A stretch of 9,097 nt of DNA from JBOFEH01 sp051650265 (GCA_051650265.1 JBOFIR010000045.1:1-9097); one strand, 5' to 3'; positions 1-6,098 are shown, numbered from the stretch's first letter. The notes: generated by a model not told the origin, from the letters alone. Numbers and translations are program-made.

Positions 1-1
1 T

Positions 2-1216
2 GAAGCAGATCAGGTGATCCGTCCAGCATTGTTGTGGAATGATGGGAGAACTTATGAAGAATGTGATTACCTCAATGAGGTCATCGGAAAAGAAAAACTC
101 TCTGAGTACACAGCCAATATTGCTTTTACAGGATTTACAGCGCCAAAGATTTTGTGGGTGAAAAATAAGGAGCCAGAAAACTTTGAGAAAATCCGAAAAA
201 TTATGCTACCAAAGGACTATATTGCGTATAAATTATCAGGGGTACATTGTACAGATGTGTCCGATGCATCCGGTATGCTTTTGATGGATGTAAAAAATAG
301 ATGTTGGTCCAAAGAAATGTGTGATATTTGTGGTATTACCTTAGAGCAACTTCCTAAATTGTATGAAAGCTATGAAGTAGTAGGGACACTACTCCCTGAA
401 ATAGCTACAGAGTTAGGCCTACCAAACACTTGTAAAGTGGTAGCTGGGGCAGGAGACAATGCCGCTGCGGCTATAGGGACAGGGACAGTAGGTGAAGGCA
501 AATGTAATATTTCATTGGGTACAAGTGGAACAATTTTTATTGCCTCTCAAGCGTTTGGCGTAGATAAACACAATGCTTTACATGCCTTTGCACATGCCGA
601 TGGGCACTATCATCTTATGGGCTGTATGCTCAGTGCGGCTTCTTGTAATAAATGGTGGATGAATGACATCCTAGGGACCAAAGATTATGCCAAAGAACAA
701 GAACAGATTACGAACTTAGGTGACAATCACGTGTACTTCCTACCTTATTTAATGGGTGAGCGTTCACCACACAATAATCCGAATGCGAGGGGGACTTTCA
801 TCGGGATGACGATGGATACATCGAGGACGGACATGACACAAGCTGTATTAGAAGGTGTAGCTTTTGCACTTAGAGATTCTTTTGAAGTGGCGAAAGCATT
901 GGGCATTCATATTGAAAGTACTAAAATCTGTGGAGGCGGGGCAAAGAGTCCACTTTGGCGCCAAATCATTGCCAACGTACTCAATATCAACGTTGAGGTG
1001 ATTGCTAGTGAAGAAGGGCCTGCTTTGGGTGGAGCCATCCTTGCGGCAGTGGCTTGTGGAGAGTATACAAGTATAGAAGAAGCAACTAGCCAACTAGTGA
1101 AAGTGGTCGAGACTATCCAACCAGACCCAGCAATTGCAGCCAAGTACGAAGCACGTTATAACCAATTCAAAGCAATTTATCCAGCTTGTCAAACGTTATT
1201 TAATCAATTGATTTAA
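2..1216 (+). CDS. xylB: Xylulokinase (FGGY family), 5' end outside window
   Basis: ATP-dependent kinase that phosphorylates D-xylulose to D-xylulose 5-phosphate in the cytoplasm. The frame is open from base 2 and reads EADQVIRPALLWNDGRT, which is internal sequence of XylB, so the GTG at 14 is not the start. The visible 404 codons contain GAGDNAAAAIGTG (Asp at 455-457 is the expected catalytic base), the GTSGT phosphate loop, the FGGY signature region GERSPHNNPNARGTFIG, and the C-terminal ATP-site segments GGGAKSPLWRQ and EGPALGGAILAA. Placing the catalytic Asp against E. coli XylB (about residue 233, from memory) implies roughly 81 missing N-terminal residues and a total near 485, the normal length. 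It is followed 24 nt later by the DUF4867 gene in the same operon; the promoter lies outside the window. Another FGGY pentulokinase specificity cannot be fully excluded, but the motifs fit xylulokinase best. Confidence 0.93.
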   Translation, partial: EADQVIRPALLWNDGRTYEECDYLNEVIGKEKLSEYTANIAFTGFTAPKILWVKNKEPENFEKIRKIMLPKDYIAYKLSGVHCTDVSDASGMLLMDVKNRCWSKEMCDICGITLEQLPKLYESYEVVGTLLPEIATELGLPNTCKVVAGAGDNAAAAIGTGTVGEGKCNISLGTSGTIFIASQAFGVDKHNALHAFAHADGHYHLMGCMLSAASCNKWWMNDILGTKDYAKEQEQITNLGDNHVYFLPYLMGERSPHNNPNARGTFIGMTMDTSRTDMTQAVLEGVAFALRDSFEVAKALGIHIESTKICGGGAKSPLWRQIIANVLNINVEVIASEEGPALGGAILAAVACGEYTSIEEATSQLVKVVETIQPDPAIAAKYEARYNQFKAIYPACQTLFNQLI

Positions 1217-1240
1217 AATACGCATAAGAAAGTAGGGAAA

Positions 1241-1864
1241 ATGATGCAAATTAATCCAGTAACACATGAATCTTTTAAAAAGTATGGGAAAGTCGTGACG
1301 AACATTGATTTTACAGCATTAGTAGAAGCTATGCAGGAGACACCACTACCAGAGGGGGTTGTATATGAGCCTTCTGTAGCCGAGCTTGAAAGCTTACCTG
1401 TTTTTGAACAAGTACAGACAGTAGCGTTTGGTGAGATGCCAGTTCAAATTGGGTACTGCAATGGGAACAACTACATGCTCAATGCGTTGGAGTATCACAA
1501 GACTTCAGAAATCAATGTAGCAGCAACAGATGCGATTCTTTTACTAGGCGAACAACAAGATATTACGGAAGATTTTCAATATGACACAGCCAAAGTAGAG
1601 GCGTTCATCTTACCTAAGGGATGTGCAGTAGAGCTTTATGCGACGACTTTACATTATGCACCTTGTAATGGTGAAGAGGGTGGGTTCCGTGTGGCGATTA
1701 TTTTACCAAAAGGGACTAACTATCCACTTACAACGCCTCACACAGAAGGAGAAGACCGTTATCTGGCAGCCACTAACAAATGGCTTTTCGGTCATGCAGA
1801 AAGTAATGAATTGCCAGAAGGGATGCCAGCTGGTTTAGTAGGCGAAAATCTTTGTATCCAATAA
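1241..1864 (+). CDS. DUF4867 family protein, cupin-like (ureidoglycolate-lyase-like fold)
   Basis: Soluble protein of 207 residues recognised as DUF4867, a family of unknown function. The N-terminal INPVTHESFKKYGKVV resembles the opening of ureidoglycolate lyase (AllA). The core also follows that layout: EYHKTSEINVAATDAILLLG (84-103), then VEAFILPKGCAVELY, then LHYAPCN (137-143), like the AllA segments RHPLGSQAFIPL and GVNYHRGTWHHPL. Glu84, His86, Glu90 and His138 are candidate metal or substrate ligands; this is inference. There is no signal peptide or membrane segment. The start is ATG ATG: AGTAGGG ends 3 nt before the first ATG (1241) and 6 nt before the second (1244), so initiation at 1244 is at least as likely. 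It lies between xylulokinase and the isomerase-like gene, which suggests a role in handling the same sugar, perhaps as mutarotase, epimerase or isomerase partner. A purine-catabolism role is not supported by the neighbours. Confidence 0.82.
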   Translation: MMQINPVTHESFKKYGKVVTNIDFTALVEAMQETPLPEGVVYEPSVAELESLPVFEQVQTVAFGEMPVQIGYCNGNNYMLNALEYHKTSEINVAATDAILLLGEQQDITEDFQYDTAKVEAFILPKGCAVELYATTLHYAPCNGEEGGFRVAIILPKGTNYPLTTPHTEGEDRYLAATNKWLFGHAESNELPEGMPAGLVGENLCIQ

Positions 1865-1896
1865 AATGATTAATCAAATAGATGGAGGGTTAAAAA

Positions 1897-3381
1897 ATGA
1901 TCAATACACCACAAATTAAATTAGGAATTGTAGCAGTAAGTCGTGATTGTTTCCCAGAATCACTTTCAGTAGGGAGAAGAGAAGCTTTAGTCAAAGCTTA
2001 CACTGAAAAATACAATGCAGAGGATATCTATGAATGTCCAATCTGTATCGTTGAAAGTGAAATACATATGGTAGAAGCTTTAGAAGATATCAAAAAAGCA
2101 GGATGTAATGCACTTTGTGTGTACCTTGGTAACTTTGGACCAGAGATTGCTGAAACACTTTTAGCCAAACACTTTGAAGGACCAAAAATGTTTATTGGTG
2201 CAGCAGAAGAAACACAAAACGACCTTAAAGGCGGACGTGGGGATGCTTACTGCGGTATGCTCAATGCCAGCTATAACTTAGCGTTACGTAATGTGAAAGC
2301 GTATATCCCAGAGTACCCAGTGGGTAATGCTGAGGAATGTGCAGATATGATTCATGAGTTTGTTCCAATTGCACGTGCTATTGCAGCCCTTAATGATCTT
2401 AAAATCATTAGCTTTGGTCCAAGACCACATAACTTCTTAGCATGTAATGCACCAATCAAACAACTTTACAACCTCAACATCGAAATCCAAGAAAACTCAG
2501 AGTTAGACTTATTTGAGTCTTTCAACAACCATGCTAACGACCCACGTATCCCAGAAGTCGTAGCAGATATGGCAAAAGAGTTAGGAACAGGTAACAAAAA
2601 ACCAGAGATTCTACCAAAGCTTGCACAATACGAATTAACACTTCTTGACTGGATCGAAGCGAATAAAGGATACAAAAAATATGTTGCGCTAACAAGTAAA
2701 TGCTGGCCAGCTTTCCAAACACAATTTGGATTCGTACCTTGTTATGTTAATAGTCGCCTCACAGGTAGAGGGATTCCAGTATCTTGTGAAGTAGATATCT
2801 ACGGTACTTTAAGTGAATTTATCGGTAGCGTGATTAGCCAAGATGCAGTAACTTTACTAGATATTAATAATACTGTACCGAATGATATGTACAATGATTC
2901 TATCAAAGGCAAATACAACTACACACAAAAAGATACATTTATGGGATTCCACTGCGGCAATACATGTTCTAGCAAGTTAACAAGCTGCAGTATGGAATAT
3001 CAAATGATCATGGCAAGAAGTCTACCAGAAGAAGTAACACAAGGAACTTTAGAAGGAGATATTATCCCAGGAGAAATTACATTCTACCGTTTACAAAGTA
3101 CAGCAGATGCAAAACTCAGAGCATATATCGCACAAGGTGAAGTGCTCCCAGTAGATACACAATCATTTGGAGGCATTGGCGTATTTGCAATTCCAGAAAT
3201 GGGGCGTTTCTACAGACACGTACTTATCGAGAAGAACTACCCACATCATGGGGCTGTAGCATTTGGTCATTTTGGGAAATCACTTTATGAAGTATTCAAA
3301 TACATTGGGGTACCTGTAGAAGAGATTAACTTCAATCAACCAAAAGGAATGCTTTATCCTTCAGAAAATCCGTTTGCATAA
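1897..3381 (+). CDS. L-fucose/L-arabinose isomerase family protein
   Basis: Cytoplasmic aldose-ketose isomerase of 494 residues, belonging to the metal-dependent L-fucose/L-arabinose isomerase superfamily. The N-terminal half is the Rossmann-like part (IKLGIVAVSRDCFPES at 7-22; CNALCVYLGNFGPEIAETL near 70-88). Candidate metal ligands are Glu298 in SCEVDIYGT, Asp322 in LLDINNT, His352 in GFHCGNT and His450/His451 in NYPHHGAV. The Glu-Asp spacing of 24 equals that of E. coli FucI E337-D361. The start has a strong GGAGGG (1884-1889) 7 nt upstream of ATG. The protein is shorter than FucI (about 590) and close to AraA (about 500), but resembles neither closely enough for a substrate call. As the last gene after xylulokinase, it probably makes a ketopentose for that kinase, standing in for classical XylA; this is inference. 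A 15-bp hairpin terminator starts 18 nt after the stop. Confidence 0.88.
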   Translation: MINTPQIKLGIVAVSRDCFPESLSVGRREALVKAYTEKYNAEDIYECPICIVESEIHMVEALEDIKKAGCNALCVYLGNFGPEIAETLLAKHFEGPKMFIGAAEETQNDLKGGRGDAYCGMLNASYNLALRNVKAYIPEYPVGNAEECADMIHEFVPIARAIAALNDLKIISFGPRPHNFLACNAPIKQLYNLNIEIQENSELDLFESFNNHANDPRIPEVVADMAKELGTGNKKPEILPKLAQYELTLLDWIEANKGYKKYVALTSKCWPAFQTQFGFVPCYVNSRLTGRGIPVSCEVDIYGTLSEFIGSVISQDAVTLLDINNTVPNDMYNDSIKGKYNYTQKDTFMGFHCGNTCSSKLTSCSMEYQMIMARSLPEEVTQGTLEGDIIPGEITFYRLQSTADAKLRAYIAQGEVLPVDTQSFGGIGVFAIPEMGRFYRHVLIEKNYPHHGAVAFGHFGKSLYEVFKYIGVPVEEINFNQPKGMLYPSENPFA

Positions 3382-3399
3382 AATAACAGAATAAATTTA

Positions 3400-3457
3400 A
3401 AAAGAAACCTACTAACGTAAGTATGCGAAAGGTATATTTAGGTAGTAGGTTTCTTTT
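3400..3457 (+). terminator. Intrinsic terminator of the pentose operon
   Basis: Perfect 15-bp inverted repeat, arm AAAAGAAACCTACTA at 3400-3414 and its complement at 3443-3457, around a 28-nt loop. The right arm ends in TTTCTTTT, so the poly-U end pairs with an upstream A run. The same structure could also stop transcription on the opposite strand. It lies 18 nt after the isomerase stop. Confidence 0.85.
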
Positions 3458-3570
3458 ACTAGAGCAGAAAGAAATATATTCATTCTTTCAAAATATAAAA
3501 ATAGGTATAAATCAGTTTAAGTATACAGAAATTTCTGGGGGATTAGTAAGTAGAATATAGGAATAAGGCT

Positions 3571-3598
3571 TTTACAAGTGGGCAAGTTAGGTTATACT
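3571..3598 (+). promoter_or_regulatory. Sigma-A type promoter for the RNase H-like gene
   Basis: TTTACA at 3571-3576 and TATACT at 3593-3598 with a 16-nt spacer, five of six matches at each hexamer. Transcription would start near 3605, giving a 5' leader of about 70 nt that contains a short GCGT/ACGC hairpin (3632-3647) before the ribosome binding site. Upstream of it, at 3526-3537, is the 12-bp perfect palindrome CAGAAATTTCTG, a possible but unproven operator. Nothing else is visible between 3458 and 3673. Confidence 0.55.
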
Positions 3599-3673
3599 TT
3601 AAACTATGAAGTGATAAAAACATGCCGAAAAGCGTGAGGCTATACGCAAGAGGAAGATGAGGAGAAAAAAACA

Positions 3674-4165
3674 ATGAATACGATTAAAATTTATTGCAAA
3701 TCCAATAAAAGAACAAAAGAAGATAAAAGCATAAGTGTTTGTGCACATATCATTGAGGAAAACGGAGAAATAGAAGAGGATGTATATCCTCTAACATTAG
3801 AAGGCAATGGTGTGAGATTAGAGTTAGCAGCACTTATGAATGCTTTGCTAGATTTAGAAGCTAATGAACGTCTGAACAAAGACAAACAACTTGAACTCTA
3901 TGTCCACAATGAGCACCTGGTAAAAACGTTGTTAAGATGGGAAGAAACTTATACAAAAACAGGTCAGTTAGAGACTAATCAAGAAGAAAAGTACCAAGAA
4001 GAATGGCAAGAGATTGGTGAGCTACTCAGCTGTTGTCATGGGTTTAAAGTCTATGGATTTGAGAAAAAATACCGTGAGGAAGATGATGAAGAAGTAGCTA
4101 AGCAAATGGGATATATCAACAAATTGGTCTGTGAAAAGGTCAATGAACAAATGAGAGGCAATTAA
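3674..4165 (+). CDS. Degenerate RNase H-fold protein, probably catalytically inactive
   Basis: Acidic soluble protein of 163 residues without a recognised name. Its layout follows ribonuclease HI. IKIYCKSN (4-11) sits where RNase HI has IFTDGS; a beta-hairpin-like stretch follows to about 40; GVRLELAALMNALLDLE (46-62) matches NNRMELMAAIVALEAL; LELYVHNEHLVKTLLRWEETY (73-93) matches [20 protein letters not shown]; and INKLVCEKVNEQ (148-159) matches the CDELARAA helix. Of the four catalytic acids only Glu50 (E. coli E48) remains. The positions of D10, D70 and D134 are occupied by Lys/Ser, Asn79 and a non-acidic residue, so nuclease activity is unlikely. Start: AGGAG at 3660-3664, 9 nt before ATG. 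The next gene begins 1 nt after the stop. The fold assignment is by eye and should be treated as a hypothesis; the gene itself is secure. Confidence 0.8.
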   Translation: MNTIKIYCKSNKRTKEDKSISVCAHIIEENGEIEEDVYPLTLEGNGVRLELAALMNALLDLEANERLNKDKQLELYVHNEHLVKTLLRWEETYTKTGQLETNQEEKYQEEWQEIGELLSCCHGFKVYGFEKKYREEDDEEVAKQMGYINKLVCEKVNEQMRGN

Positions 4166-4166
4166 A

Positions 4167-4469
4167 ATGCTAGGAAACATCCTGATTATTTTAATTACAA
4201 GTTGGGCTGTAGGCTGGATATTGGAGCAAATCAATCAAAGTAAGCTTGAACCGTTTGAGAAGATTCAAGCCAAAACCCGCTATCTTAATAAGAAGAAAGT
4301 ATGGAAATACAGTATATTAATTGGAGCTATGCTTGTAGTTTGTACACTTAGTCTGCTGATGGGCATGCCGATGCTAGTAATAGATGTGTTACTTGGGATA
4401 GTAGTAGCTATAATTGATGTGATTTTTGAAAGCACTATTTTTGATCAAATGCGTAATACCTTAAGATAA
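4167..4469 (+). CDS. Small integral membrane protein, unknown function
   Basis: A 100-residue hydrophobic protein that I do not recognise. Three probable membrane helices are visible: about residues 2-20 (ILIILITSWAVGWIL), 48-66 (YSILIGAMLVVCTLSLLMG) and 69-88 (MLVIDVLLGIVVAIIDVIF). Between the first and second is a basic, polar loop (KIQAKTRYLNKKKVWK, 32-47) that is likely cytoplasmic. Asp73 and Asp84 lie within or at the edge of the third helix. The ATG lies 1 nt after the stop of the preceding gene and its GAGAGG (4153-4158) is inside that gene, so translation is probably coupled and the two proteins may work together. An intrinsic terminator follows at 4502. The gene is likely real given its coupling and its flanking promoter and terminator. 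Confidence 0.75.
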   Translation: MLGNILIILITSWAVGWILEQINQSKLEPFEKIQAKTRYLNKKKVWKYSILIGAMLVVCTLSLLMGMPMLVIDVLLGIVVAIIDVIFESTIFDQMRNTLR

Positions 4470-4501
4470 CTTTAAATAAGTTAATCACATTATATAGTGA
4501 T

Positions 4502-4548
4502 AAAAACCACCCTAAGTCTGTTAGAAGACATGAATTAGAGTGGTTTTT
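4502..4548 (+). terminator. Intrinsic terminator after the membrane-protein gene
   Basis: AAAAACCAC (4502-4510) pairs with GTGGTTTTT (4540-4548). After one C-A mismatch the stem continues as CTAA/TTAG (4512-4515 with 4535-4538), and an inner GTCT/AGAC hairpin (4516-4529) caps it. More T residues follow (GATTTTT). Confidence 0.85.
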
Positions 4549-4602
4549 GATTTTTGCCCCAATACTCAAAATGGGTAAATTATTGGTATATTTAGAAAAA
4601 GT

Positions 4603-4630
4603 CTGACACTGCCTATTAGCAAAGGATACT
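4603..4630 (+). promoter_or_regulatory. Weak promoter-like sequence upstream of a 28-codon ORF
   Basis: CTGACA (4603-4608), 16-nt spacer, GATACT (4625-4630). Five and four matches to consensus respectively. It would give a transcript covering the small ORF at 4704. In AT-rich DNA such matches occur by chance, so this is only a candidate. Confidence 0.25.
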
Positions 4631-4703
4631 TTATAACTATGATGTAAAATATTAAAAATAGAGATGGATATTCATAGGAATATAAAATGTCATAGGAGAG
4701 CTA

Positions 4704-4790
4704 ATGGAGATACCAACTATAGCATTACTTGTGGTATCTGATAATTCTGATACAGGGGATCCGCTTGTTGAAAGAAATGAAGAGGTTTAA
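4704..4790 (+). CDS. Candidate small ORF, 28 codons
   Basis: ATG preceded by AGGAG (4694-4698) at 5-nt spacing. The product starts MEIPTIALLVVSDNSD and continues TGDPLVERNEEV; it has a short hydrophobic stretch followed by a polar acidic tail and is not recognised. An 8-bp hairpin AGATACCA/TGGTATCT (4708-4715 with 4732-4739) covers the first codons and could hide or regulate initiation. It may be a true small protein, or the eroded N-terminus of a lipoprotein gene whose next piece is the reading frame at 4912. The upstream frame is closed at 4683-4685, so it does not extend. Confidence 0.25.
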   Translation: MEIPTIALLVVSDNSDTGDPLVERNEEV

Positions 4791-4868
4791 AAAAATATGA
4801 TTTATCAAGAAAAGTTATTCAGCCTCAGCTGATTTTTTTAATAGCAAATAGTTTTTAAAAAAAGTAGA

Positions 4869-4898
4869 TTGACAAATAGGTTGGTTCTCATTTAGAAT
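4869..4898 (+). promoter_or_regulatory. Near-consensus promoter upstream of the terminator-linked 25-codon ORF
   Basis: TTGACA (4869-4874), 18-nt spacer, TAGAAT (4893-4898). The -35 is perfect and the -10 has five of six matches. Transcription would start near 4905 and meet the strong terminator at 4972-5017 after about 110 nt, so the product is either a short RNA or an attenuated leader of the CDF transporter gene. Confidence 0.55.
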
Positions 4899-4912
4899 GG
4901 GGTTAATGAGAA
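4885..4912 (+). promoter_or_regulatory. Inverted repeat flanking the -10, candidate operator
   Basis: TTCTCATT (4885-4892) and AATGAGAA (4905-4912) are perfect 8-nt inverted arms separated by 12 nt, placed symmetrically around the -10 hexamer and the start site. The second arm continues as TGAGAATGAATCA (4907-4919), which resembles one half of a Fur-type site (TGATAAT-N-ATTATCA) but not the other. A metal-responsive repressor is plausible beside a metal transporter gene, but unproven. Confidence 0.35.
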
Positions 4913-4989
4913 TGAATCAGGTTGTTATACTTACATATAATAACTGGGCTGATGTATTGGCAGCAGGAGTCAAACCTGTGGGACTATAA
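4912..4989 (+). pseudogene. 25-codon ORF resembling the N-terminal core of a siderophore-binding protein, or a leader peptide
   Basis: The frame reads MNQVVILTYNNW, ADVLAAGVKPVGL, then TAA TAA. The pattern VVxLT...DVLxAxGVKPVG is the beta-alpha-beta opening of the periplasmic/lipoprotein substrate-binding domain of iron-siderophore ABC transporters (FecB/FhuD/BtuF type, PF01497). Such proteins are about 300 residues, so this would be a short remnant, with no sign of the rest downstream. The 28-codon ORF ends 121 nt upstream, and its start is about 72 codons before VVIL, close to where a lipoprotein signal would sit. Alternatively the ORF is a functional leader peptide: its last codons and both stop codons lie in the left arm and loop edge of the terminator hairpin, so a translating ribosome would unfold it. 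The ribosome binding site is weak (GGGG at 4899-4902, 9 nt upstream); an in-frame ATG also exists at 4906. Confidence 0.3.
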
Positions 4990-5017
4990 TAAACACTATA
5001 GTCTCACAGGTTTTTTT
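4972..5017 (+). terminator. Strong intrinsic terminator or attenuator upstream of the CDF gene
   Basis: A 17-bp stem, 4972-4988 with 4997-5013, contains a single G-T wobble. The loop is 8 nt (ATAAACAC) and the stem runs into seven T residues (5011-5017). This is the strongest terminator in the window. It does not follow a full gene but sits between the 4869 promoter and the transporter gene, 115 nt before the latter's start, so attenuation is possible. A second pairing upstream, GTTGTTAT/ATAATAAC (4921-4944), could belong to the same leader fold. Confidence 0.85.
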
Positions 5018-5131
5018 GTGTATTAGGAACTATTTCTATTTACTAGTATATAAAGAATCCGCGGGAGAAAGGCTCTAATAGTATTTCCAGTCAGAATAGG
5101 AAATGAATTATTTTAGAGGGGGAAATTAAAT

Positions 5132-6022
5132 ATGGAAAACAGCAAGTTTAAGACCGTAAAAAAAGTATTGTGGCTAATTTTATTTGCAAACTTCGCAGTA
5201 GCGGCAGCCAAGGTGATTTTTGGGATGATTATTAAAAGTGCCAGTATGACAGCAGATGGATTTCATTCTATAACAGATGGTTCATCAAATATTGTAGGGC
5301 TTATTGGTATTGGAATTGCATCAAAGCCTATTGATGATGATCATCCCTATGGACACAAGAAGTTTGAAACGATTACGGGGCTTTTCATAGTGGCAATGCT
5401 AGGGTTTTTAGGTTTTAAGATTATAGTGGGAGCAATTAGTAATTTGTTTAATCCTGTAACACCGGAGATTAGTATTTCAAGCTTAGTGGTAATGCTCATC
5501 ACATTAGGTATTAATTTATTTGTCACAATGTATGAGCGTAAAAAAGGTGAAGAATGTAATAGTACGATTTTAATTTCAGATGCTATGCATACAAGAAGTG
5601 ATATTTATGTCACTATTGGTGTACTTACGACATTGGTAGCTATTAAACTTGGGGCACCAGTATGGGTAGATCCACTTGCATCACTGATTGTAGCAGGATT
5701 TATTTTGAAAGCAGGCTATGAAATATTTGATATGACATGTGGCGTACTGGTAGATAAAGCAGTAGTAGACAATAAAACAATAGAAGAAATTGTAATTAAG
5801 CATGAACTTGTAAAAGGGATACACAAAATTAGAAATCGTGGAACAACAGATGATTTACACATTGATATGCATATTTTAGCATCTTGTCAATTGACATTGG
5901 AGCAGACACACAAGCTTTCACACGACGTCGAGAAAATGCTCCAAAAAGAGCTTAATCCTTATGCACAAGTTATTATTCATATTGAACCCTATGAGACGAT
6001 GGAGATAGGAAGGGAAGATTAG
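5132..6022 (+). CDS. Cation diffusion facilitator (CDF) family transporter, Zn-type sites
   Basis: Inner-membrane antiporter that exports divalent metal, probably Zn(II), possibly with Fe(II), Co(II) or Mn(II), in exchange for protons. The 296 residues match the normal family length. Transport site A is His45-x3-Asp49 (TM2, ADGFHSITDGSSN) and His153-x3-Asp157 (TM5, SDAMHTRSDIYVT). Site B matches Asp68, His71 and His75 in DDDHPYGHKKFE. These positions coincide with the numbering of E. coli YiiP (D45/D49, H153/D157, D68/H71/H75), with His in place of the first Asp. Membrane helices lie roughly at 12-34, 38-62, 82-104, 115-134, 158-173 and 178-198. A C-terminal cytoplasmic dimerisation domain (about 210-290) contains IRNRGTTDDLHIDMHI. 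Start: AGAGGGGG (5115-5122), 9 nt before ATG. The HD-HD site suggests Zn preference; the metal is not proven. Confidence 0.93.
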   Translation: MENSKFKTVKKVLWLILFANFAVAAAKVIFGMIIKSASMTADGFHSITDGSSNIVGLIGIGIASKPIDDDHPYGHKKFETITGLFIVAMLGFLGFKIIVGAISNLFNPVTPEISISSLVVMLITLGINLFVTMYERKKGEECNSTILISDAMHTRSDIYVTIGVLTTLVAIKLGAPVWVDPLASLIVAGFILKAGYEIFDMTCGVLVDKAVVDNKTIEEIVIKHELVKGIHKIRNRGTTDDLHIDMHILASCQLTLEQTHKLSHDVEKMLQKELNPYAQVIIHIEPYETMEIGRED

Positions 6023-6045
6023 AGCTATACAATGTATACGGATAT

Positions 6046-6098
6046 AAGGATCGACTTATTTGACATACCAGAGTATGTGTTTAAGGAGGTCCTTTCTT
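6046..6098 (+). terminator. Imperfect hairpin after the CDF gene, possible terminator
   Basis: AAGGATC (6046-6052) pairs with GGTCCTT (6088-6094), with one U-G pair, and an inner ACATAC/GTATGT stem (6063-6068 with 6073-6078) has a 4-nt loop. The outer and inner stems are separated by a partly paired internal loop (CTTA with TAAG). The right side runs into TTTCTT. The T tract is weak, and the descending arm contains the perfect Shine-Dalgarno described at 6083, so the hairpin may instead be the fold of a translation-initiation region. Confidence 0.45.

Noticed and set aside
14..1216. GTG at 14 as the start of the kinase gene
   Set aside because: The frame is open to the window edge and the residues before it (EADQ) continue XylB sequence; about 80 residues lie outside.
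1638..1838. 66-codon + strand ORF inside the DUF4867 gene
   Set aside because: It lies wholly in another frame of a gene with a clear family match.
3610..3660. c-di-GMP (GEMM) riboswitch suggested by GAAAAGCG and ACGCAAG
   Set aside because: The conserved GCAAACC core and the ordered P1-P3 stems are absent.
4022..4234. Minus-strand hydrophobic ORF of 70 codons
   Set aside because: It overlaps two well-supported + strand genes and has no recognisable product; its hydrophobicity reflects antisense of an acidic coding region.
4905..5017. NiCo (czcD) or Mn (yybP-ykoY) riboswitch upstream of the CDF gene
   Set aside because: I do not find the conserved cores of either class; only the terminator and a short upstream hairpin are clear. 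A covariance-model scan would settle it.
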